NCBI RefSeq assembly: GCF_000224145.3
Contig: NC_020170.2
Location: 191,001-255,000, forward strand
Length of the DNA: 64,000 bases
DNA from: Ciona intestinalis
Taxonomy: Eukaryota > Chordata > Ascidiacea > Phlebobranchia > Cionidae
Direction of reading: 5' to 3'
Shown here: positions 47,299-64,000 of the stretch, one piece after another
How the letters are laid out: each line of letters starts with the position of its first letter
Position numbering within the stretch: position 1 is the first letter of the stretch
The notes under the pieces: model-generated
Told to the model about the DNA's origin: nothing
What the model saw: only the letters and a program-made list of their open reading frames with translations
Databases searched by the model: none
Program-made: the position numbers and the translations under genes

Positions 47299-47575
47299 TG
47301 AATGAATGAATGTTACTTGGTTTTCCTCGAGAGGTAAAAAAATGACAGTCGTTATAACACGGGTGTTCTGTTTTAAACACCTCGTACCCGTTTACTGGCT
47401 ACCACGTAACTACGGGCTCTGTCACGTATGTAAGTTTGTTCTGTATGACTGACAATTTAGACAACCCATAGGTGGGTTTATTCAATTGCTGTTAAGGCCT
47501 TGCTATAAAACACATACGACGATCCTTGAACCTGTAACCTATGGGTTAGAGGCAGGTGTGCTAACTACTGTGTAA
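47299..47575 (-). mobile_element. SINE, diverged copy
   Basis: Tail, GACAGTCGTTATAACACGGG and body blocks, and a worn tRNA-like head (GGCAGGTGTGCTAACTACTG) are all recognisable. Confidence 0.75.
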
Positions 47576-48140
47576 AAAATAAGTTTCATTCATTTATTGA
47601 AGTAACGATGTCAATCCTTCCTGTGATTGCCAAGTGGCTAATAAAGTTTGACACGAAATTATTACAACTTCTGTAAATAGAGGGTGTGTCCCAATTTGAC
47701 AGATCCACCCATCGGTCACATAATAAGTTGTTTATATCAGCGATTCAGAGATTTACGTCATGTTTTTAAAGCTGAGTTTATTCATTCAATTTGTAACTCA
47801 AGTAAACGTCGTAAAATAGATCACACTGCACAGAAATAATATATCTTTGTAAATCTAGATTCCATATATATTGGAAAATATTTTTTTAGATAATACAAGC
47901 TACAACTTCAAACGTACTTTATTGAAATCGAGTTAATTTTTTTCTGCAGTAGTTCTTTGTAGCGATAAGCTGAATAGTTGTTAATTATAAAACAATATAA
48001 CAACCCGTCATAGCATGGCATAAGTATTAGTACGTAAAGTTTTGTTCACTTAAGAAAAGTTATACCATTGAGCTTCTGTAAACTTTGTGGTCTAAAATTT
48101 AAGTTTATATATTGCTTTAATTGTTATGACTTCGGTTTGT

Positions 48141-48188
48141 TTCAGAAATCCAATCTTTTAAGTTAGTTGAAAATGAACTGAGAGCAAA
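48141..48188 (+). promoter_or_regulatory. KLF15-like 5' leader: splice acceptor and 2-codon upstream ORF
   Basis: A strong acceptor (GGTTTGTTTCAG, ending 48145) precedes a 43-base leader. Within it ATGAACTGA (48173-48181) is a Met-Asn-stop upstream ORF ending seven bases before the main ATG at 48189. Confidence 0.6.
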
Positions 48189-51253
<3,065 letters not shown>

Positions 51254-51655
51254 CACGTGCAATCAACACTCATCCACCACTATGTAGAAATGACTGTTCT
51301 TTTCAAATTCTTTGTATTTTTTACTGTCCAGTCATTTTAAGTAACTTTCATTTTAGTCTTTTCTCTTTACATTTAAGAACAAATGAATGGACTGTAAACA
51401 TTGTTTATACAGTTGTTTTAGAGTGGCAGAAAGTTTTCATGCAACTTTTACCCAGTGGTGCTATGTGAGCGTTTTTAATCGTGTTTATGATAAAAATGGT
51501 TCCAAACAAAATATTCATTTTTGTTTTAAAGTTTCATGGTACAATCTATATATGTGACCGTGGCACTTGTCATTGCCTTATTGTTTTTATTCAACCAGCA
51601 CTGTGCTATGTAGGACTTCTATTTGTAGCTGTGATATAAGGTCGTAATAAATTGA
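51254..51655 (+). terminator. KLF15-like 3' UTR with polyadenylation signal
   Basis: About 400 bases of AT-rich sequence after the stop, with a canonical AATAAA at 51646-51651. Cleavage would be expected 10-30 bases further on. Confidence 0.6.
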
Positions 51656-51916
51656 AGTAGAAATGTGGTGTTTGTGTCAAGTCTTAATAGTTTTCAAGTT
51701 AAACCTAACAGAAATGAGAGTATGTTATATGTAGCCTAGAATAAGCAAGTACCACTAACAAACTTATTTAAGATTAGCTCAATAAGTATATTTTATTTAA
51801 TTTCTAACACAACATACGAACTCAGTTCTGCTGACTTTAAATTAAAAACTTAAGTTTTAACGTGTAAACGTCGTGTAGGCTATTTAGGTTCGCAAATTTG
51901 GACTGGGTGGTCAGGG

Positions 51917-52330
51917 TATTTGTTCCGACCGCATGCGCACTAGCGCCTGGTAAAAATATATCAATCGGGACGAATATATATTACGACACCGGTAACCGTT
52001 CAATAATAGGCGAAAAAATGTTTACAGTAATACTCGACAGCATTTTCATGGTCAAACAAAGTGCGCGGCGAAGACGATTACTGTTAAGCATTAAAATTTG
52101 GTGTTAAACCACTACAACATTTTTTCAATACCTGAAAAAGCATATTAGTAAGATGTTCATTTTGAATGCTCGCTGGATCATATTAAAACAGCCGAAACTT
52201 TGTAGTTAGTAAGTTTGAATCACGAATCCAGTATAGTAGTTTAATAAAATAGGCTGAAATTATTCGTATACAGCTTGATTTTGTCTTTTAAACAGTTTGA
52301 TTTTATCCTATTCTCAGTTTTTCAAGTTCT
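51917..52330. repeat. Repeat cluster: NRF1-repeat relative and family-B MITE fragment
   Basis: 51917-51995 shares GTATTTGTTCCGA, CGCATGCGCA and ACGAATATAT blocks with 16455-16625. From about 52150, TTCATTTTGAATGCTCGCT and GCCGAAACTTTGTAGTT match the inside of the element at 36613-37275. Confidence 0.55.
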
Positions 52331-52691
52331 AGGCAAACCTTTTAACACAGGTTCACTGCCCCCAGTACTACTTACCTGTAACGGTTAGGTGGCGGTACAG
52401 AGGCGACCGAAACGGCTGTTTATAGCATGCGTTGTTATTTCATTTTATTGCAGTAAACTGTACAACAAATCGAACGCACCATGCTTTAAATTACTGCAAG
52501 TACACATTACCTGATAAGTAGTTTCTGACTTTGTTAGTTTGTTAACATTTACTTACTTATTTGTTATTATTATTATTATATTTTTGGTGCATTTAACCTT
52601 TCGGTTTACTTTATTATTTGTCCAACTTCTTTACCCAATTCATTATCATTCGTATGCGTATCGTACGAACAACGACCTTCAAAAAAAATTG

Positions 52692-53000
52692 TCTGGCGCC
52701 GTCGCATAGTGGTTAGCGCGCCTACCTGTAACCCATAGGTAATGGATTAAAGGCTCGACGTTGCTACCATTGTAGGCGTATGTGTCTTTGGGCAAGACAC
52801 TTAACGGCAATTACTCCAACCCATTGGTCACTAATGAGTTGTCCAAATTATCAGCCATACATAAAATAAAAATCATCCACAAAGTAACATACATGTTAAC
52901 TCGTAAACTGGCACGAGGTGTTTGTAACAAAATTTATAACGAGTTAACGACTTACGTTTTCCGCCACGCAGGATTCATCACGAATCCTATGAATGCAACT
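52692..53000 (+). mobile_element. SINE, full-length copy
   Basis: Head TCTGGCGCCGTCGCATAGTG, body TCTTTGGGCAAGACACTTAA and tail CCGCCACGCAGGATTCATCA. A short inverted fragment of the same family follows at about 53020-53090. Confidence 0.9.
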
Positions 53001-53116
53001 ATTTGATTAATTGGTCTTCCTATATGGTGAACGAATTAGACAACTAATAAGTGACCACTACTGGGTTAGAACAATTGTCGTCACGGCGACTGATGAACAA
53101 TTCCAAGTATATACCG

Positions 53117-53299
53117 TAAGCTGGGGGAGATATGATATGTTTTCGTTCTCTTTTATTTGGTAGTAATACAAAATATTTACAGAACTATATAACCGTAGCC
53201 CCACAACCCTTTGAAAGGTGTTTTTAATTTTATCAAAACATGATCAGGAAATTTGGGATTTAGTAGCTAACGGTATATATCATCTTTCCCGCTCTAAGT
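53117..53299 (+). mobile_element. MITE family A, diverged copy
   Basis: Ends (AAGCTGGGGGAGATATGATA and CATCTTTCCCGCTCTAAG) and inner blocks are recognisable but much changed, so an older insertion. Confidence 0.6.
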
Positions 53300-53885
53300 A
53301 TATTTAAAGCTGTAATGTTTTAAGTAATTTTTTGTTTAATAAAATAGCCTGAATGTTTCACGAATTATACTTTAAGTGCATATATGTAAACTCATTGTGG
53401 TATTCTACGTGACCAGAGTCACTTGTGTTACGACCTCTTACATATATATCTTTCTCACAGAATTTCACCCTAAACTTCCAGTTAAGAGTAGAGTTGTTAT
53501 TTTAGCGGCCAATGCGGCTTGAAGCAAAACATTTGTCTTCCGTTTCCAAGAAACCAACTTCGCTGAAATAAAAGGAGAAAACTCCGTCGCCGTTATCAGC
53601 TTGTCCCATGTATGTTTAGGAGCGGCAATCGTAAATGTAAAAAATTGAAAACATTTAGGAATTTAATTATTTCAGCACAGTGCAAAAATGTTTGCAAAAT
53701 ATTTCTTGTAAACCATTATAAAAACGGCAAATGTATGTTGGGAGGTTATTGGGTTTTTAAAAACAAAATGAAGAAGTAAACGTGGCGCCACAAGTGCTGA
53801 TATTTGCAGTCACCAGTGAGGAGCTGATGTATTTACGACTTCGCATATGCGCATATATATTTTAATTTAATTTTATTTGTAAGAC

Positions 53886-54078
53886 AGTAGAGTGGGGGAA
53901 GATGGGACACCTTTAAACTCTATTTTCTTGTCCCATTTATTAGTAAACAAAGAACATTCAAAGAATTATAAAACTATATATCCTCGCCACTCCTATAGAC
54001 CGTTGTTAATTGTTTAAAACAATATCAGGATGTTTGGATATTTTGTGCTAAAGGTGTCTCATCTTACTCCACCCTATA
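53886..54078 (+). mobile_element. MITE family A, full-length copy
   Basis: GTAGAGTGGGGGAAGATGGG to CATCTTACTCCACCCTATAC, all inner blocks in order. Confidence 0.87.
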
Positions 54079-56306
54079 CTACATATTAAATATATCGTGT
54101 ACCAATTAATATGTATCTGTGAAACATAAAGATGAGCTATACACAACCGAAAAGTTTTGAAGTATTCATTTGTGCGTTTCGTATATCGTATGGTAGCTAT
54201 ATTTGTGCGTTATGCGATATCCCATGGAATAAACACAATTATGGCGTTTTAATTTCTGTATCAAGATTTGGGCTTGTCATCGCTTCGTAATAAAATGACT
54301 CAACGATAAGTTGTTTGATGTGATATTTTTCCACTTTTACAAGCATGAATCACCAGACAAGCACTTTTCAATGTTATATTGAGTTTCCATGGTGGCCAGT
54401 TAGGCTAAACGCCAAGTTCGATCTTGTGGAATTCAAAATATACAACGCATATTACAGATAAATCACGTAAGATTTTTCAGGTGTTTTTCTTCAAAATGGC
54501 GGAGTAAAATTTCTAATACTTAAAAAAAGATTTTATTGAATGTAACAAAGTTTTTTAATTACGTCATAGTGAAGTTTAGGGAGTGAATGTAAATAAGGTG
54601 GTCGACCCAAACAAATAAACTTACACCCAAACCACAATCATTGGTGGTAAGTTTGTTTGTGCAGTGGATATCTGGTCGCGTGAAACCGACGAGGATATTT
54701 TAAAGCAAGGAATTAAAAAATCGGGCATAAGAGTGTTTTTGTTTCAGAAAAAAAGTAGGATTTTTTTCTTTATAAACATGAAACATTCATTGGTCCAACT
54801 GTTCTATATTTTAATAATAGAAAAATAAAACTTACGAACCAAATATTCTGTTTGTTTTTTTAATGTCGTTTTCTTTATTCTACTAAATCATCAACGCTAT
54901 AAAATCGCCGCAAAAGTTACATTATATATTTGTATTGTTTTTTTGGCCAATATGTTTTGAAATAAAGCGTAATTCTGTAACTTAAGTTGCAGAGTTATAA
55001 ATAGTCGGCCAACCTAGTATAGGTGATAATCCTTCATTCCTTATTTGGTGATAACATGAACTTTAACATGTTAATATGTTGAGAGGGAAACCACTGATTC
55101 CGATCACATATAAACAACTCTGGTGTGAGAGAGCCGGACGCTAACCTCTTGTATATATAAACTGTGATGGATGCAAAGCGTAAGCACTTTAGCACGTTTA
55201 ATCAGCTATCATCGCATTTAACGTGTTGGCATGCGGTAAGACTTTTTTAATTTGTTCAACCTTAATTTACGAGTTTGGTTTAACTTAAGTCTTGGTTTAT
55301 TAAGACGAGCATTGAGACAATCATATAAACTTTTCGAATCTAGTCACGTAAAAATTGAAACACGGCCGCTTTGTAACCTGGGACAATAACTAGAGGAGAA
55401 AATAACAAAATGATTATCAAGATATAGGAGCCTGGGTGGTCGGGATGAAGCATAATATATAAATGTTGTTAACTACAGGCGGTCGATGTTAAAGGTTGAA
55501 AGGAATTTTAAATTATCTTTGTTTCACAGAAACATTGTTGCACAAGCGCCTATACAGAATATCTAGAAACATAATGCACAAGGACCCTTTGTTCCCATCC
55601 CTTGATTTATTTACGAATATTTTTTCATCGCTGGCTGCAGTGGAAGGCTTACAAGATTTTGACTCCGATAAGGCGGGTATGGCTGGTTAATAGTGCTTAG
55701 AGTGGTCGTGACTCGCTTGCGTCAGGTAGGTCGAAAATAAATGACTTGCATGTTAGCTACATGTTGTTATAACCTTCTGAACACTCACTACGCAGAACAT
55801 GTATCGCGTTAATTGAAGTCGTACACCAGGGAATACCAAGTTGTTTTTGCGGTTTAAAAAGAGGCCACTGGAAATGAGAAGTTTCTTTAAGTTCCCTTAA
55901 TAGATCATACACTCGTCATAACTAGATTTAACACCGCAAAACATCTTGTCAAATATATACCGATGTTTGGTAAATGCGAACAGAATTGGAAAAGTTAAAT
56001 TTATCGGTTTGTGATCTCGTACCACGTACAAGCAAGCGCCTATTAGTCGTTATCATCACGACTTCGGTTTATCTCATGTGTCGGGTAGAGCTTAATTGAG
56101 AGAAATAAAGATTAGCGGCAACTTCAGCATTAGATGTTTCCACATGACCATGTAGTGATCCGTTTACACGACTTGTCGCTTAAATGCGTCGTACTTTCAC
56201 TACCAAACCTCTTTTATGTTACGTTCACTCTTAACTGTTTGACAATTCCAATTATCGCTCTTGTTGTCCCTAATTTGGGCCAAAACGAAATTTTCCTTCC
56301 ACATAT

Positions 56307-56493
56307 AGTAAGGTGAGGAAAAATGGGACACATTTTCGTTCTATTTTCGTGCTATGTGGTCGTAAACTTATTCAAAGAATAAAAAATCTGTTGATTCTTG
56401 CGACTCCCATAAACCGTTGTTAAATGTTTAAAACACGATCAGGGTATTTGGATAATATATGTGCCAAAGATGTCCCATCTTACCCCATAGTAT
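56307..56493 (+). mobile_element. MITE family A copy upstream of PLK
   Basis: AGTAAGGTGAGGAAAAATGG to CCCATCTTACCCCATAGTAT, with a TATA-like border on both sides. It lies 490 bases 5' of the PLK start codon, within the likely promoter. Confidence 0.8.
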
Positions 56494-56983
56494 TATACTT
56501 CCAGCGTGTAAAAATATGTTTGATGCCCTTTTAGAAAAGTTATGAATGTATTGTTTGAAATGCAAAGTACACATAAATGTCGCGTTTGTAAATATTCAGC
56601 GGTTTTTCGTTTTGTTATTTGTCTCTGATAATAGTTTCATTACATCGCGTGTTTTGCATTTCGATGATTGCACCGCGCATTCCAAGCATTTCCAAGTTTC
56701 GTCAACTTGGGCAACATCTGAGTATTAGCCGCGAGAGATTGCGCTTCAAACCGGCAATTTCTTCGATTAGAAGAAGGACGTGTGAGAGGTTTTCTCTCCC
56801 ACAAGCGAAACACGCGTTATATTTGCCTCGTTGCTATGTACTGCTATATTTACTTTGGTCTGAGTTGGTGGAAGGTAGTGTGTGGAGTATAGTGTTGTGT
56901 GACGAGTTCAGTGGAAAGACTTTGTTTCTAATACTATTTACTTTTACTTCGCAGCAAGATATTTATGTTGTTTTTGTGCGAAC

Positions 56984-61310
<4,327 letters not shown>

Positions 61311-62277
61311 AAATGGTGCAATGATATGTGAAGCTGCCGTACTTGTAAATCTGCTGTGACGTAACAACGCATAGCACGACTATGCTGCCATTATTTATTT
61401 CATTGTCAACAAAATCAATAGATGCGAAAAGTATAAAAATATTTTATCTTTTTTTTGTTAAAAAACAACGACAAGCTACTTTTTTCTATTTTCCTACTTT
61501 GTTTTCCTAACTTATTTATTTTCTTCGTTTTCATTTACACGTTTAATACATCTTGCCATCAATTATGTTATATATCCGTGTTTTGGTATGCGTATAGTGA
61601 AGAGGTCTATTATTCACCCGACTGATAGGTATAATAGTGTCTAATGGTTGATTGCTCGCTCCGAATTAAATGAGGGTCGGTGCTATTAACGAGCAGCGTC
61701 AATGTGTCTGTTTAGTTTAGACCATATATGGCTTTTCCGAATCATACTTTTAATCGAGTTATCATCACTTACATTTGCACCGGTGACGTCATAGGTCCAT
61801 AGGTACTCGTTTAAGCGCGACATTTTTCTTGAAGCTACAACATGAGTACACCAATCGTAGTCAGTTTATCACTACAGGGCTATGTGTGTTATAACGCAAT
61901 GCTTGTTTACTTCATTTTTAACGTAAATCTTTATCCAAAAGCCGCGGTTACAAGTATATTTACTGCGTAGAAAAATGTATTAAAATATATTTAGCCCTTG
62001 TAGAGATATCGCCAAAAGAATTTCATTTGCCCAATCAAGAAGGACTCGTTCCTTCACCAATATAAATATTGGTGACGGTACCGTTTGAACGGAAACATTG
62101 GAATTCTATATGTAATTCAATATTAACTATTTGTAAACTTTTATTTCAGTTCACCCTTAATAAATTTAAAATAAAAAGTAATAAAATTTATCAATAATTA
62201 CCTAAAATGCCCATTTAGGTTTTACCCATGTATACATAGACATGCATATTTTTGTGTAAAAGGTAACTATAATTTAT

Positions 62278-62450
62278 TAAAGTGGGGTAATATGGGATAC
62301 TTAGGCATAATTGCCAAATTTCAAAAATCAAAGTATAAGAGGATTTTTGGTGATACAATATACCATACATTTGTACTATCCTCTATTTATGGATTGACAA
62401 CATTTTAAAGAAATATAAATTATAACACATTAAAAGATATTACGTCTTGC
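62278..62450 (+). mobile_element. MITE family C copy
   Basis: Left end AAGTGGGGTAATATGGGATA with TTTGTACTATCCTCTATTTA inside, as in the copies at 13516 and 15987. The right end was not identified. Confidence 0.45.
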
Positions 62451-62585
62451 AAAAGTTTTAACACTCTACCCAACCAATATAGTTACCTACAGTTTGTTAG
62501 TTTATGAAGAAATGGTATTATTGTTTGAAAGTAATAATAACTTATAAAATGTTTATATTTTGCCACAAATTTGTTATTGAATGTA

Positions 62586-62896
62586 ATGAATGTAACTTAC
62601 TTTATCCTCGCGTGGCCGGAAAACGACAGTCGTTATCACACGGGTTTAACACCTCGTGCCAGCTTACGAGTTACCATGTATCTTACTTTGTGGGTAATTA
62701 TTTTTTGGGGATTTTTTTTTTTTTTTATGTATTTCTGAAAATTTAGACAACCCATTAGTAACCATTGGGTTGGAGCAATTGCCGTTAAGTGTCTTGCCCA
62801 AGGACACATACGCCCACAATGGTAGCAGCATCGATCCTTGAACCCATTACCTCTGGGTTACAGGCAGGCGCGCTAACCACTATACCACGGCGCCGG
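62586..62896 (-). mobile_element. SINE, full-length copy
   Basis: Tail ATGAATGTAACTTACTTTAT to head ACTATACCACGGCGCCGGAC, well preserved. Confidence 0.93.
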
Positions 62897-63118
62897 ACGT
62901 TTATTTATTTTCTGCCATTTCCCCACCACACAAGGGTAAATAAATTCATTCGTTACAACAACTGTCATCTCGGATAAATAAGTAGGTTTAAATAAACAGC
63001 AACCTACAATAGCCCAAGCCATCCATGATAATACTGTCTTCTATGCTCTGCAGCAAAATTTGCAANATCTCTGTTTTTGTGATGTTACTGTTTTCGTATG
63101 GCAGCTGAAATCATAGAA

Positions 63119-63168
63119 NNNNNNNNNNNNNNNNNNNNNNNNNNNNNNNNNNNNNNNNNNNNNNNNNN
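63119..63168. other. Assembly gap (50 N)
   Basis: A run of 50 N; a single extra N lies at 63066. The right side opens inside a SINE, so repeat content probably caused the break. Confidence 0.99.
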
Positions 63169-63257
63169 CGCCCACAATGGTAGCAGCATCGAGCCTTGAA
63201 CCCATTACCTCTGGGTTACAGGCAGGCGCCCTAACCACTATACCACGGCGCCGGACA
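63169..63257 (-). mobile_element. SINE head fragment after the gap
   Basis: CGCCCACAATGGTAGCAGCA to CGGCGCCGGAC; the rest of the copy is lost in the gap. Confidence 0.9.
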
Positions 63258-63529
63258 GTGCAACACTGTTTTTCGCCTAACCCACTTCTCATAACTCATC
63301 TGTAAGAGCCTGTGACAAAATTTAAATCTATTATCTTGTTATTTAATTGGTATATTATATTTGCATTATCACTGGTTAACTTTAAAACTACAACCCTGCT
63401 GACTGTCTAGCCACTCTAGCGCAACCACGTGGCCACTGAACTTTGATATTTTTATTTTCTCTTTTATCCTTACGTTTGTTGTGTGGTTTAGAATTAGATA
63501 TCAGTTGTCTTTATTTTTATTGTTTGCAG

Positions 63530-63694
63530 CGTTTTAATGCGAACTCTTTTACTCTAGCAAAACTTGTTTTAATTTCGACCTCTCTGTTTATTGTCGCCAA
63601 TATTGTTTGTACCATGTATGTGGCTCCTGCTGGATTGTTCTTTTATGAATACATTTGTACATATTCAACAAGTGGGGCATTAATCAGGTTATAA
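63530..63694 (+). CDS. Possible exon of an unrecognised membrane protein
   Basis: After an acceptor-like TTATTGTTTGCAG the frame reads RFNANSFTLAKLVLISTSL, then FIVANIVCTMYVAPAGLFFY, and stops after GALIRL. Two hydrophobic segments are visible. I do not recognise the family, there is no second exon to support it, and it may not be coding. Confidence 0.25.
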   Translation, partial: RFNANSFTLAKLVLISTSLFIVANIVCTMYVAPAGLFFYEYICTYSTSGALIRL

Positions 63695-64000
63695 ACGCTT
63701 CAGTCGCTTACTGGTTACGGTTAAGACTGCAGACGCGTAAGAGTTAAACCCTAGCTTCTACACCCCTAATGTGCAAATAATTGTCCTAAAAGCCAAACGT
63801 TCAAAGTTAAAAACCCGCACGGACACAAGTTACTTTTTTATATTATTATATGCAACTTGTAGGCTTTTATTTTTGGTTAATTGGATCTATAATTTAAGTC
63901 ATATTGAACCCTGTCTATTTCCCCATTCACACATCTCGGCTCTGATTTCCAAACCAAAGCCAACGAGTATCCGCAGCTGGCTTTGAGTGCATGAAGCAAA

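Larger units (their letters stand above)
46135..48188. other. Intergenic region between ZBTB and KLF15-like genes
   Basis: Contains two minus-strand SINE pieces (46742-46850 and 47299-47575), an AATTAGGAAT-type short tandem repeat near 47183-47222 and AT-rich sequence. The KLF15-like 5' leader lies at its right end. No further gene seen. Confidence 0.6.
51656..56983. other. Intergenic region between KLF15-like gene and PLK
   Basis: Holds the NRF1-repeat relative (51917-51995), a family-B MITE fragment (about 52150-52330), a full SINE (52692-53000) and three family-A MITEs. The remainder shows no recognisable gene. A TATATATAAA box at about 55153 is followed by a GTAAG donor at 55238 but I find no convincing ORF. 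The last 500 bases before 56984 probably include the PLK promoter. Confidence 0.6.
61311..64000. other. Region downstream of PLK: repeats, gap, possible exon
   Basis: 61311-62270 is PLK 3' UTR and intergenic DNA with a TGACGTCA at 61784-61791. Then a family-C MITE, a SINE, an N gap and a second SINE piece. 63300-64000 has one open stretch that could be an exon. Confidence 0.55.

Noticed and set aside
55168-55237. ATG-started reading frame after a TATATATAAA box, ending at a GTAAG donor
   Set aside because: The ATG would lie upstream of the start site implied by the TATA box, and no downstream exon continues the frame for more than a few codons.

Overview
This window is AT-rich animal genomic DNA from an ascidian tunicate, most probably a Ciona species. 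The genes have many exons and small introns, and they encode clear chordate-type orthologues. The introns carry a tRNA-headed SINE of about 300 bp and several miniature inverted-repeat elements (MITEs) that flank TA dinucleotides, a repeat mix of the kind known from Ciona. I saw no rRNA, functional tRNA gene, CRISPR array, reverse transcriptase or viral gene. Exon boundaries below were read by eye from GT/AG sites, reading phase and family similarity.

Layout: 1-5023 (-) is the N-terminal part of pyruvate carboxylase, cut by the window edge. 7236-13358 (-) is an SLC1/EAAT glutamate transporter whose introns are full of MITEs and SINEs. 17564-19676 (-) is a transgelin/calponin-type muscle protein. 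It is divergent from 20230-22993 (+), a NIM1 kinase orthologue. 23453-34622 (-) is a DOT1L histone H3K79 methyltransferase, convergent with NIM1K and interrupted by an apparent assembly duplication around a 50-N gap. 38744-38896 (+) is a small single-span membrane protein resembling SMIM13. 39704-46134 (+) is a BTB zinc-finger protein with six fingers. 48189-51253 (+) is a KLF15-like transcription factor. 56984-61310 (+) is a polo-like kinase of the PLK2/PLK3 type. 61311-64000 is repeats, a second gap and one possible membrane-protein exon.

The genes do not form a pathway; they are an ordinary mosaic of metabolic, signalling, chromatin and transcription genes. By eye, the PLK and SLC1 exons keep many CpGs, whereas the DOT1L, NIM1K, ZBTB and KLF exons have few. 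This fits the mosaic gene-body methylation known for Ciona.

The points most worth a second look are: the duplicated DOT1L exon at the gap; a MITE sitting inside a SINE and a second MITE inside another MITE-type element; a SLC1 intron that is almost entirely SINE; very short upstream ORFs just before the KLF15-like and PLK start codons; splice acceptors a few bases before several start codons (possible SL trans-splicing sites); and a CpG-rich antisense ORF in a PLK intron.
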